DNA of 64,000 nt from Nitzschia sp. DOCU1 (taxonomy: Eukaryota; Bacillariophyta; Bacillariophyceae; Bacillariales; Bacillariaceae), in NCBI GenBank assembly GCA_951394045.1, contig OX595991.1:1-64000 (forward strand), read 5' to 3'. Shown here one piece after another: positions 1 through 10,074 of this stretch (its first letter is position 1; every line of letters starts with the position of its first letter). Position numbers and translations under genes: made by a program. A model generated the notes under the pieces. The model did not search any database, was not told the DNA's origin, and worked only from the letters and a program-made list of their open reading frames with translations.

Positions 1-413
1 CCCTAACCCTAACCCTAACCCTAACCCTAACCCTAACCCTAACCCTAACCCTAACCCTAACCCTAACCCTAACCCTAACCCTAACCCTAACCCTAACCCT
101 AACCCTAACCCTAACCCTAACCCTAACCCTAACCCTAACCCTAACCCTAACCCTAACCCTAACCCTAACCCTAACCCTAACCCTAACCCTAACCCTAACC
201 CTAACCCTAACCCTAACCCTAACCCTAACCCTAACCCTAACCCTAACCCTAACCCTAACCCTAACCCTAACCCTAACCCTAACCCTAACCCTAACCCTAA
301 CCCTAACCCTAACCCTAACCCTAACCCTAACCCTAACCCTAACCCTAACCCTAACCCTAACCCTAACCCTAACCCTAACCCTAACCCCTAACCCTAACCC
401 TAACCCTAACCCT
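1..413. repeat. Terminal telomere repeat array (CCCTAA)n
   Basis: About 69 tandem copies of CCCTAA occupy the extreme left of the window, with one unit carrying an extra C near position 386-391. The C-rich strand reads 5'->3' inward, which is the orientation expected at the left end of a linear eukaryotic chromosome (TTAGGG on the strand whose 3' end is at the tip). The array ends abruptly at CCCTATGTAGC. This shows that the window starts at or very close to a natural chromosome end. Confidence 0.98.
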
Positions 414-1430
414 ATGTAGCTTACTACTGGAGAGCCACCAGCTACAAATGAAATTGTTAATATCTCCACCAATACTGGTCCATTTTCAGTAGTTCTTTCA
501 CCACCACAATCAGCAGGCCAACACAAACATTGACTTATGCGTGAAATATATCCACAAAGCTTTCTAACTACCTTACTGCTTGACACCCACCAGCTACAAT
601 GGGAATTGTTCACATCTCCACCAATACTGGTCCATTTTTGGTAGTTGTTTTGCCACTACAACCAGTATGACAAGCCACACATGGTGAGAGGTTTGAATCG
701 AGTGCACAATGCCTTGTTTGGAGTTAGCGGTGGTCAAACTGTCCAATCACTAATGGAAACAAGTCAACACCATCATGCAGTATCTTGTTGGTGCGCTTCA
801 ATTTCTTCACCATAAACAATCTAACTACCTTTTTAGGGATCATATTGGATTCAAATGATGTAGAACAGTCAGCTATAGTAGGGTCCTTACTACTTGCAGG
901 CTATGAGAAGCATGAATTCCGTATCTCAAGGGAGGCTGATAACTTTATGGCGCTCGTTTCTTAAGATGCTGGCGAACTAGCAGCCTAACTACCTGGCTAC
1001 CTAGCTACCCATCCACATATCTATCTATGAAGTAACAAGACAAGGAGGCTATATGAGTGAGCACGACAACCTGGGGGTGGTCATGTGAGAGACAAGGATA
1101 AGCAGGGGAAGGTTCATGCAGATGATGTGAGTATGAACAAACATGATGAGCTGAAGAAGGTTGTATGAACGACCATGAACATGATATCGATGGGAGACTA
1201 ATGCATAAAGAAGACTAATGACAAAGTATGATAATGTAGCGAAACCTAATTATCACCCATTCTTCTCATTCTACTTAAAATTCCATGTTTCAAACTCTGC
1301 TGTTTCCTACTAGTCCTATTCCTATTCCTATTTCCCCCACTATCCCTATTCCTATTTCTACTTTCCTTTTTCCTTTTCCCTTCTTCCTTTTCCCTTTTCC
1401 CTTTTACCCATTACCAATTACCCTAACCCT
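414..1430. repeat. Subtelomeric repeat unit 1 (longest copy)
   Basis: This is the most complete copy of a unit that recurs at 1431, 2152, 2901 and in part at 4085. Its left part contains an internal ~153-bp tandem duplication: the blocks starting near 434 and 588 share CCACCAGCTACAA and CTCCACCAATACTGGTCC. Its right part ends in a CT-rich tract, then TTTTACCCATTACCAATTA, then two telomeric motifs at 1421-1430. Short ORFs across the unit are not conserved between copies in a way that suggests a protein, so I read it as non-coding. Confidence 0.9.
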
Positions 1431-2151
1431 TATTTGGAGCTAGTGGTGGTCAAACTGTCCAATCACTACTGGAAACAAGCGAACACCATCATGCAGTATC
1501 GTGTTGGTGCGCTTCAATTTCTTCAACATAAACAATCTAACTACCTTTTTATGGATCTTATTGGATTTAGATGGTGTAGAACAGTCAGCTATAGTGGGGT
1601 CCTTACTACTTTCAGGCTATGAAAAGCATGAATTCTGTATCTCAAGGGAGGCTGACAACTTTGTGTGGCTCGTTTCTACGAAGCAGGCGAACTAGCAGTG
1701 TAACTAGCTGGCTACCTGGTTACCTATCCACATATCTATCTATGAAGCAACAAGACAAGGAGGCTATATGCGTGAGCACGAAAACCTGGGGGAGGACATG
1801 TGAGCAACAAGCACAAGCAGGGGAAGGTCCATGGAGAGGTTGCAGATGATGTGAGTATGAACAACCATGATGAGCTGAAGAAGGTTGTATGAACGAACAT
1901 GATATCATTGGGAGACTAATGCACAAAGAAGACTAATGACAAAGTATGATAATGTAGTGAAACTTAATTATCACCCATTCTTCTCATTCTAGTTAAAATT
2001 CCATGTTTCAAACTCTGCAGTTTCCTACTAGTCCTATTCCTATTCCTATTTCCCACACTATCTCTATTCCTATTCCTACTTTCCTTTTTCCTTTTTCCTT
2101 TTTCCTTCTTCCTTTTCCCTTTTACCCATTACCAATTACCCTAACCCTAAC
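1431..2151. repeat. Subtelomeric repeat unit 2 (left-truncated)
   Basis: This copy matches unit 1 from about position 722 onward (TTTGGAG.TAGTGGTGGTCAAACTGTCC), so roughly 300 bp of the left part is missing. It retains the whole right part, including the polypyrimidine tract and the terminal telomeric motifs CCCTAACCCTAAC at 2139-2151. It follows directly on the telomeric motif of unit 1. Confidence 0.9.
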
Positions 2152-2900
2152 AGTGTTTGAATCACGTGCACATTGCCTTGTTTGGAGATAGTGGTGGTCA
2201 AACTGTCCAATCAATCACTAATGGAAACAAGCGAATACCAGCATGCAGTATTTTGTTGGTGCACTGCAAATTTCTTCACCATAAACAATCTAACTACCTT
2301 TTTAGGGATCATATTGGATTCAGATGATGTAGAACAGTCAGCTATAGTGGGGTCCTTACTACTTGCAGGCTAAAAGAAGGATAAATTCAGTATCTCAAGG
2401 GAGGCTGACAACTCTGTGGGGTTCGTTTTTAAGAAGCAGGCGAACTAGCAGCGTAACTACCTGGCTATCTAGCTACCTATCTACATATTTATCTATGAAG
2501 TAACAAGAAAAGGAGGCTATATGAGTGAGCACGACAACCTGGGGGCCGTCATGTGAGAGGCAAGCATGAGCAGGGGAAGGTTCATAGAGAGGTTGCAGAT
2601 CATGTGAGTATGAACAAACATGATCAGCTGAAGAAGGTTGTATGAACGACCGTGAACATGATATCGATGGGAGACTAATGCATAAAGAAGACTAATGACA
2701 AAGTATGATAATGTAGCGAAACCTAATTATCACCCATTCTTCTCATTCTACTTGAAATTCCATGTTTCAAACTCTGCTGTTTCCTACTAGTCCTACTCCT
2801 ATTCCTATTTCCCCCACTATCCCTATTCCTATTCCCACTTTCATTTTTCCTTTTCCCTTCTTCCTTTTCCCTTTTACCCATTACCAATTACCCTAACCCT
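2152..2900. repeat. Subtelomeric repeat unit 3 (left-truncated at a different point)
   Basis: This copy begins about 30 bp further left in the unit than copy 2 does (GTTTGAATCACGTGCACATTGCC, matching unit 1 near 690). It runs to the same right end, with CCCTAACCCT at 2891-2900. Many single-base differences from units 1 and 2 show the copies are not recent identical duplicates. Confidence 0.9.
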
Positions 2901-3118
2901 AGAAGACTAATGACAAAGTATGATAATGTAGTGAAACCTAATTATCACCCATTCTTCTCATTCTACTTAAAGTTCCATGTTTCAAACTCTGCTGTTTCCT
3001 ACTAGTCCTATTCCTATTCCTATTTCCCCCACTATCCCTATTCCTATTCCTACTTTCTTTTTTCCTTTTCCCTTCTTCCTTTTCCCTTTTACCCATTACC
3101 AATTACCCTAACCCTAAC
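2901..3118. repeat. Subtelomeric repeat unit 4 (last ~218 bp only)
   Basis: Only the right end of the unit is present, from AGAAGACTAATGACAAAG through the CT-rich tract to CCCTAACCCTAAC at 3106-3118. It is joined on the left directly to the telomeric motif of unit 3. On its right a gene fragment begins without any spacer. Confidence 0.9.
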
Positions 3119-3165
3119 AGAGTGGAGCTGTGGTGGACCAACAGGGGGATGAAGGAGGTGCCAGC

Positions 3166-3606
3166 ATGGCGGCATATACAGAGATGAAAGATGCATTCTT
3201 GGCCTGGCAGCGGAATATCAGAGAAACGGCACGTTTGTCTGAGGACTACAAACAGGCATCAGATGCCTGGAAGAGACTAAAGAGTGCTGCTGGTCGCCGG
3301 ATGGATGACAAAGAGAGAAAGAGCAAGCGTCGTAAACTTTTGAAGGATACAAGAGTTTATACAAGCAAGCAAGGGACTGAAAGGTCATTCCGTGGCTGGT
3401 CTGACAGAGTCACGCAGGACATGCTGAGGATCAAAAAGGAGATTGTCAAGGATGAGGAACTGTACAAGAAGTTCAACAAGGCCTACCGACAAATCAACGT
3501 TCTTTCCCGTTCTCAGGAGGAGGATGACAGTGGTGCTGATGATCGCCCTGTGATCAATGAGGCTGAGTTTAATGAGTTGTTTGATTTCCCTGTAATTGCG
3601 GTATAA
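3166..3606 (+). CDS. Hypothetical protein, probable 5'-truncated gene fragment
   Basis: From the first ATG this is 146 codons of charged, helical sequence rich in Lys, Arg, Asp and Glu, with no family I recognise. The reading frame stays open upstream to the in-frame TAA inside the telomeric motif at 3115-3117, so the frame is open back to the junction itself. A basic stretch (KERKSKRRKLLK) could be a nuclear localisation signal, and the C-terminus is acidic then hydrophobic (ELFDFPVIAV). The open frame starting at a telomeric junction suggests the tail of a longer gene that lost its 5' end. Whether it is expressed cannot be judged. The coding call rests on composition and absence of stops. 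Confidence 0.5.
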   Translation: MAAYTEMKDAFLAWQRNIRETARLSEDYKQASDAWKRLKSAAGRRMDDKERKSKRRKLLKDTRVYTSKQGTERSFRGWSDRVTQDMLRIKKEIVKDEELYKKFNKAYRQINVLSRSQEEDDSGADDRPVINEAEFNELFDFPVIAV

Positions 3607-4084
3607 GTGGTAGTAAAGAGTTCACTTAGCAAAACGAGTTGTCTGTATCCTAAGATAGCATGTGCTACTGGCGGGGTGCTCAAGGTGATGTGTGTTTCTA
3701 CTCAATTCGGTGTTGGGTTGAGTATCGTGGAGTTAAGTTAGAGATGCATGGATGGGGGCAACAGTTGGGCTAACTTATGGAGAGAGGCGTTATGTGAGGC
3801 AAGAGATGTAGAGTTCTACCTTAGGTTGATGCAGTGCCATACGGGAGTGGCAGGTGGCAATGTTCCAATTCAAAAGATTCAAAAGGGGTCGGTTGACTGT
3901 AAATTTAAAACCATTGACTGGTAGAGCCCTCCGAAAGACTTTCGTGACAATAAAATATATTTAAATAGGAGTTCATTGACCATTGGGTTTAAATAAATAA
4001 TTTTAACACGTCCAAATCAATAAATTGTATTTATAGTCGGAGCACTTCAGGAGGGCATAAAATGCCGTACAGGAATATGGTAGA
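3607..4084. other. Non-coding flank of the truncated gene
   Basis: About 480 bp follow the stop codon of the fragment, with no ORF or repeat I can support. The sequence is not related to the subtelomeric unit, so it is probably the original 3' flank of the fragment. It becomes AT-rich near 3940-4030. Confidence 0.5.
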
Positions 4085-4548
4085 TTCCAAATTCCAGGGT
4101 CCAGATGCTGAAGAATGTTGTATGAACGAACATGATATCATTGGGAGACTAATACATAAGTAAGAATAATGACAAAGTATAATAATGTAGTGAAACCTAA
4201 TTATCACCCAAGGTTCATGGAGAGGTTGCAGATGATGAGTATGAACAAACATGATGAGCTGAAGAAGGTTGTATGAACGAACATGATATCATTGGGAGAC
4301 TAATGCATAAGTAAGAATAATGACAAAGTATAATAATGTAGTGAAACCTAATTATCACCCATTTCTTCTCATTCTACTTAAAATCCCATGTTTCAAACTC
4401 TGCTGTTTCCTATTAGTCCTATTCCTATTCCTATTTCCCCCACTATCCCTATTCCTATTCCTACTTTCCTTTTTCCTTTTTCCTTTTTCCTTTTTCCTTT
4501 TCCCTTCTTCCTTTTCCCTTTTACCCATTACCAATTACCCTAACCCTT
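4085..4548. repeat. Subtelomeric repeat unit 5 (right part, internally duplicated)
   Basis: This is the right part of the same unit, with the block from TGAAGAA.GTTGTATGAACGAAC to TAATTATCACCCA present twice (about 4104-4209 and 4258-4362, ~155 bp apart). The second copy continues into the CT-rich tract and CCCTAACCCT at 4538-4547. The polypyrimidine tract is longer here (extra TTTTTCC units) than in units 1-4. Confidence 0.85.
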
Positions 4549-4761
4549 TGCCTCAGGGATCTAGCGTCATGGTTCAACCGAATCAGGGCTCTCCAGAGAC
4601 TGAGTCCCAATATTGGCTTCCTTCAGGACGAGTGTTCCAGGGCGGTCCCGCACAAACGGAACCTTCACCATGGATTTCTCCTCCTTCAGGCTGTTATCTC
4701 GCTACAGCTGAGCCGCACCATCAAAATGATAGTGATTGCCGCAGTAGAGGTCTGTTCATAG
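4549..4761 (+). pseudogene. Protein-like fragment starting at a telomeric junction
   Basis: Immediately right of the telomeric motif one frame is open for about 70 codons before TAG at 4759-4761. It has no Met start near its beginning. The translation (segments RDLASWFNRIRALQRL and HGFLLLQAVISLQL) looks like amphipathic helical protein, but I do not recognise a family. A second frame here joins to the repeat and yields a longer ORF that starts in the CT-rich tract; I judge that one artificial. The piece may be a remnant of a gene cut by chromosome breakage, like the fragment at 3166. Confidence 0.3.
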
Positions 4762-5833
4762 CAGAGTGAAAAGAAAGTTGATGAAGAAAGCTGATCATCG
4801 TGAGAAGTGCCGGAAGAGGAAAGATGCAAAGACCAAAGATGAGCAATGGATCGACGGCAACAACTTCCAGGACATCATCTCCACAACTCATGAACTGCCG
4901 ACTTTCTGCGAGACAAACAGCAGCCGGTGGCGCTCCTGTAGAACTGTCATCGTCATCATCGTCGTGAAGTTCACGGCGACAATGACGAAAGGAGCAACAC
5001 AGAGTGCTCATTTTGCAAAAAAGTGACCTTGATTGAGTGAAAAAGTGACGGATTTGTTGGAAGGAATGCTGAGATCCGAGCGGTTTCTGCTGTGGTTTGC
5101 GAGCAGTTTCGTGATTTTTCCCACGATGAAGCCCCCCACGGTCGCTGAAAGCAGTAATCCACATACATCATCACTCAGTTTGCCAAATTCCCTCCAAGAT
5201 TGTTGCGTATAAAGGCCACTTAGACATGTTGATTGCTGCATCTACCCATCGCCATCGCCATTGTCATTGATCGATCGATTGTTTTGTTTGCATCGGTCAT
5301 CCAGCAACTGCAGTGTTTCTTGCTGGAGGCGCGCTAACTACCTTGGATCGCGAAGAACCCTTCATGTGGGTGTGGCAGATGCCGACGTGCTTGCGTGGAG
5401 CTCATGTGTCTTCGTCCACGTCGGCCATTCATAAGACATAAAAGCACGTGCGATTCATTCTTCTATGTATGGCGTCTTGCCAGCGCGCTCGCGTGATAAA
5501 ACTTCTTGTGTTGACGCGGCGGCCGCAGCACGTGCAATGCTCGTATGTATTTAGAAAATTGGCATTTTGCCGGCCGTCCATCGGATGGTCATCGTGCGCC
5601 CGTGCAGCTAATTCTCCCCGCCCATAGTAATCGGAGTATATCTTGGCGCGCGCTCGAATTTCTTCGAAATTGGCGATCGTTGGAGAAGAAAAAGCCGATT
5701 ACTTAGACGAAAAGACCATGTGACACGCTCCCCAGCCTCCCGCCAAGCCGATGAGAAGATAGCGCCAAACACGAGCAAAACATCACGTCATCGTAACGCC
5801 GTGCATCGCTACTTCATTTCTTAGAATTCGACC
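4762..5833. other. Intergenic region with no supported gene
   Basis: This stretch marks the transition from subtelomere to unique gene-containing DNA. Overlapping short ORFs on both strands (up to 147 codons on the minus strand, starting at a non-ATG codon) show no recognisable domain, and their Asp run comes from a GAC/CATC microsatellite near 4940-4975. The right half is richer in GC and probably contains the promoter of the gene at 5834. Confidence 0.5.
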
Positions 5834-6430
5834 ATGACGGGTATTGTTTCTCCTGCTCGTGTTCCCCGCTATACATTGCGGGAAGCAGAAGCGAAGATCT
5901 TGAACTTTGATGATACCGATGCTACGAGCGATGTGAATTTGCGGCGAGCCTTTGTGCCGCCCCCGACCATGTGCGCCGAAGACGTCTTTGTGCAGCGAGA
6001 ATTGTGCCTGTGGCGGAAAGCCCCGCACGAAGCGGGCTTGGGGCCGCACATTGCTGCGTTGTGCGTCTCGGAACTCTCGAAGTACTACAACTGCCCGTCC
6101 CAGAATAAAGCCAAGATGATATTAAAGGTTTACGTCTGCGAAGCGACCCTGGGCAACAAGGCACATCGGATTTTTGCCACCGAAGTGGGCACTGGCCTGG
6201 TCAGGTTGACGCTGGCTTGGTGTTTGGCGCTGGCGGACGGCACCGTTGTGCTGGATGGTGGACGTTATCATCAATGCGATCATCACATGTTTGGCTTGGG
6301 AGATATGTTCGGGCTCGCTAATGCGGAACGCACACTAGATAACATGGCAAAGGGCATGTGTTCGAAAATTCTCAAACAAACAGACATTCCGAGTCGATAT
6401 GGCATTTGTGGATGCATGACGACAAATTAA
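5834..6430 (+). CDS. Hypothetical protein, 198 aa
   Basis: A clean ATG-initiated frame encodes 198 residues in the first unique region inside the subtelomere. I do not recognise the family. It lacks a signal peptide. The middle (about residues 45-145) is rich in hydrophobic and Cys residues, with LSKYYNCPSQNKAKMILKVY and a hydrophobic stretch LVRLTLAWCLALADGTVVLDGG followed by a His/Asp cluster (YHQCDHHMFGLGD). The tail has CGCMTTN. The His/Cys spacing could suggest metal binding but is not a pattern I can name. Even composition and lack of low complexity support a genuine gene. Confidence 0.65.
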   Translation: MTGIVSPARVPRYTLREAEAKILNFDDTDATSDVNLRRAFVPPPTMCAEDVFVQRELCLWRKAPHEAGLGPHIAALCVSELSKYYNCPSQNKAKMILKVYVCEATLGNKAHRIFATEVGTGLVRLTLAWCLALADGTVVLDGGRYHQCDHHMFGLGDMFGLANAERTLDNMAKGMCSKILKQTDIPSRYGICGCMTTN

Positions 6431-8616
6431 GCAACAACAATAAATTGTGGAGTAGCATTCTAAGATTTTCTTCTTGCTGCCGCCCATGGACGACAAAAAG
6501 TCGTGCACAAGTGAAGGAAGTCGTTGTGAAATCTCTGGTGTGCTTGCTTCGTATAGCCGTTTTTATTCGGATTGATATCACCCAATTGCACAAACTATTC
6601 TAGAGTATTTTACCTTCAACAATCCGGCTAGTGCTACTGCGCCACCGCCACGATGGCTTGCTGTCATGTCGTGACCGACGCACATTTGTTGCCCTGATTT
6701 CGCTAGCATAGGTAGCCAACGACTCATAGCTAGCTAGCCATCACAATTTTTGGCCATCGGATCAACGAAATCACCTGCAGCAGAGAGCGTAGTTACTCGG
6801 TCCATGCTTCAGTCAGTTGATGGCCTTGGTCGATGCCTCGACGACCTTGTGTTGTTCGTACCTGAGAAGCACCGAAGAAAGGTTGAGAGAGGAGCACGGA
6901 AACTTGTTAATCTATCTTTGAAAACTTTAGCAGCTCCACTGCCAATCTTCTTCTTACTGGACCATGATTGCGGCGATACTTGTTATCATCGAATCCTAGA
7001 TGAATCTATTCGGTCCTTCTCATTTAAAACAGATCGCCTCGGCTTCTTGGTAAAAATGAGTGAAACAAAGCATTAAACTTCTCAAGGTTCCGTCCTAGAC
7101 TGACGCAAAAGGAATACTGGAAATACTCATTTCTTTGCGTAAAGCAAGATGCTAACAGGGAGGCACTTCTGATTCCAGGGTTTTTGACGTTCTTGGTACG
7201 TCTTGCGTTCTCTCCAAGCAAGCCTTTTTCAAGTTTGTGCATCGCATCGATGCCGCAAAATTCTAAAAGCTGCAGAAAGCTGCCACATGGTGAATTCAAC
7301 TCGAATCGTACCATGCAAGCTGGTGAAAAGCAAATCCACCATCTTCTCGCATCAATAGTTATGGCTTGGTCGTTTGGAATCACGTCGGAGCGCATTGATC
7401 ATGATCATCGTTGCCTTTCCCATCAGAGGAGGCTAGTTTGAGCCGGTCTTAGAGTCAAGATTCAACAATTAGTAGGGGCAACCATCGTCGACGACAAATG
7501 CACCATCAGTCTTCTCGTAGGAAAGCCGTGGCTCATGTCTTGTCGTTGCCTCGACCCCGAGGTGTAGATGCCGAAATATGATAGGACAAAACGATTCTCC
7601 ATTGAGAACTTTTGTTTTCAACACCCGGCATCACAGGCAATTAACTACTTGAGCTCGGCCTGGCCTGGAGAGATGCTATCCCAAGTAATCGCAGCTAATG
7701 TGGCTGCATTTCGCCCCACCAGCCCCCACAGAAGGTTGTTCAGGTGTTGCTAGCTCCAGCCCCGTCGTCGTCGTCGTCGACGACGCACGGCATTCTCCAA
7801 ATAATCATCAACCATCCGGCACTAACAAAGGAATGTGTCGCCTCTTTCCCTGACACCATATCGTAGAAACCCAATTCTGATCTGTCGATCTAGCGCCGCT
7901 CGCTCGTAGGACTACGGTAGATCAAATCGGATCTTTTTCATCCTGCCCCTCGTCAGAGACTATTTCTGGAGGATTTGCAAAGCATAACCAATACACAGTG
8001 TTAATCGTAATGATCTTCTTCCTTGCCTTTTCACTGGCTCTACTAACTAGGAGCATGGGGGCGACTCTTCGTTACCGTCAGCCGCCTATGAGCGACCGAT
8101 GGCAGTCATTGTCGCGGAATGATGGTGTGATGTAGAGATGGGACGGGCACATCCATCATCATTCTCGGCACTTTGTTCCCTCAATTCTTATGTGAAACAT
8201 TTCCTGAAGAGCGAATCGTGCCCTGAAAGTATCGGGCTGAATCCATTTCAGTAGTAGCTTAAAGAACTGGGTGCGTCGGTTGTTCTTCCTAAATAGAACC
8301 AAAGAACGAAAAGAACCACGTTCCTTTTCATTAGACCTTAACATGAACACAGAGTCTTAGAGTAAACTACTCATTCGAAAGGTAAATCAGTCAGATGTTA
8401 ATTAATGTTGAAGCACTCCTTCATCATGCTCATGAATGCGACAGAATCAGAGAGAAGGCATCACCCCCAAAAAGATATCTTCCGATCCATAGAGGAGCGA
8501 AATGCTTCTTCGCCCGTTTTGGTGATCATGTTCCGCTACTCCTCACTCGCCGACGGCCATTCCTTTGTTTCACTTATTTCATTTCATCTCCAATCCAGGG
8601 TTAGGGAGTCGTTATC
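6431..8616. other. Long intergenic region, no confident gene
   Basis: This 2.2-kb stretch contains only short ORFs. The longest (6750-7076 plus, 7024-7395 minus, 8395-8620 plus) overlap each other, mostly start at non-ATG codons and show no family resemblance. A decayed gene between 6750 and 7440 is possible because several frames read for ~100 codons, but I cannot support it. A GTC/GAC microsatellite lies at about 7765-7790. Confidence 0.5.
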
Positions 8617-9309
8617 ATGAACGTGGAAGCTGAAATCACTCGCAAGCTCGGCATTACCTTTATTGATGCTCGAGTCTTGGCCTCGGAAGCCAAGATCGCC
8701 GAGGGCGTCGAAGGCTATGCCACCAGAGAGCAAGTTCCCTTTTTGATAGAGAAGGCCGTCGACATTTTCTACGCCAAAACCGAAGTAGAACAAATGGAGA
8801 TGAAGCAGCGCAACGAAGACTTGGAAAGTATGAAGTCGTCTCAGCATTCTCGTCACCGACGAGAAGGAGATGATAATTCGTCGATTCACACGGTGGAATC
8901 AAACGCTAGTTTGTCCAGTGCCAAACGTAGTTTGTCAGGTGCCCAGCGCAACAATTCGGGCCTCTTCCGCAAAGTTGTCAGTATGGGAACCATGCGGAAG
9001 AAGAATGTCATTGCCCAAGCTCCCATGCGTAATGCTGCCTTTAATAGCAATGTGGGCGTTCAGCCGCAGACTAATAGCATGATGATGAAGCCAAAGGAGA
9101 ATCCATTACTCAAACGTGTGACCAGTACAGGTGGCATTACGCCTAAAATGGTCAAGAGTCAAAAGGCGTCGTCCATGTCAAAGTCTTCGAATCGAATGTC
9201 CCGTATTGACCATTTGGGCGGCATTCTTGATATCCAAATTCCTCATCGGCATCATGAGCAACTTCCTCTGGAAGCCATTCAAAGCGGCCGCGATTGGGGA
9301 GAAGCTTAA
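8617..9309 (+). CDS. Hypothetical protein, 230 aa
   Basis: The ATG-initiated frame encodes a 230-residue intracellular protein without signal peptide or membrane segment. Residues 1-70 look folded and helical (EITRKLGITFIDARVLASEA, then FLIEKAVDIFYAKTEVEQMEM). The rest is Ser/Asn/Met-rich and probably disordered, with repeated basic-Ser sites such as AKRSLSG and KRVTSTGG that resemble kinase targets. The N-terminal block resembles a small helical domain (UBA-like in feel), but this is an impression only. The product is unknown. Confidence 0.65.
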   Translation: MNVEAEITRKLGITFIDARVLASEAKIAEGVEGYATREQVPFLIEKAVDIFYAKTEVEQMEMKQRNEDLESMKSSQHSRHRREGDDNSSIHTVESNASLSSAKRSLSGAQRNNSGLFRKVVSMGTMRKKNVIAQAPMRNAAFNSNVGVQPQTNSMMMKPKENPLLKRVTSTGGITPKMVKSQKASSMSKSSNRMSRIDHLGGILDIQIPHRHHEQLPLEAIQSGRDWGEA

Positions 9310-9854
9310 ACGAATGTTGGCACCAACTAATGCTACCGGATGATGGGGATACTATATAGATGACATAATAGCTAACGCCGAAGTGAGCTAGTCTAATTGT
9401 TATTTAGCTAGAATGCAAGAAGTATGTGGTGGAACTACCGGAACACCTTTCTCCGTCTCTAGGTTGAATTATTCTTTTCTTTAAATCGGTCATTCTTTAT
9501 GGAAAGAGAGATAAGGGAGCATAATATATAGTACGACTAGTAGAGTAACACCCTGACTTCAAACAGGCAGCCGCAGCGTAGTAGATATTTCTTTTGTTTG
9601 CTCTCCGCCCCGAAACTATCCCATCGCTCTAGATCATTATTTCTACTAGTAGAGGTGGCGATCTAATAGGATGGAGAGGGCTTCGCAGGCTTCCCTAGCT
9701 CTAGAATAGTCAAGGCAAACATCTCAGTCATACGATTCTTCAAGGCCTCTTGCTACTACTACAGCATTCCCATTTCGAGTGGAGCCATGCACGTCATTGC
9801 GTGATTTGATTGGTGGACCTGTAGGTTTACGTGGTATGATTAGTAAAATAGTAG
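9310..9854. other. Intergenic region up to the transposon
   Basis: No supported gene lies in these 545 bp between the stop of the 8617 gene and the left TA duplication of the transposon. The DNA is AT-rich with scattered CTAG/TAG-rich palindromic words, common in other intergenic parts of this window. Confidence 0.5.
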
Positions 9855-9856
9855 TA

Positions 9857-10074
9857 TTATGGTTCCAATCTTTCCGGAAACGGAAAAACTTTTTTTTATT
9901 TTTCCCCCGACATGACCCGAAGCCAAAATCTTTTCGATCGCCAGATCGCCGGGCAAGCTTCGGATTGGAGGGAAAATCACGGTCCAACGCGTAGATAAGT
10001 CCCGTGGACTATAGTAGAAAATTGAACGTCGGCTCTAGTTTTCCGTTTAGCTATCACAAAATTGGCGACGATGA
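9857..10074 (+). repeat. Left terminal inverted repeat of the transposon
   Basis: These 218 bp match the reverse complement of 13112-13330 with about a dozen differences counted by eye, concentrated in the inner part. The inner end, GGCGACGATGA, contains the ATG region of the coiled-coil gene, so the repeat probably also carries that gene's promoter and leader. Confidence 0.92.

Noticed and set aside
4320..4769. 149-codon ORF spanning the CT-rich tract
   Set aside because: Its first half is translation of the subtelomeric polypyrimidine repeat (Phe/Leu/Pro runs) and it crosses a telomeric junction; it is not a natural gene.
7024..7395. 123-codon minus-strand ORF in the 6.4-8.6 kb gap
   Set aside because: It overlaps another ORF on the plus strand and shows no domain or supporting context.
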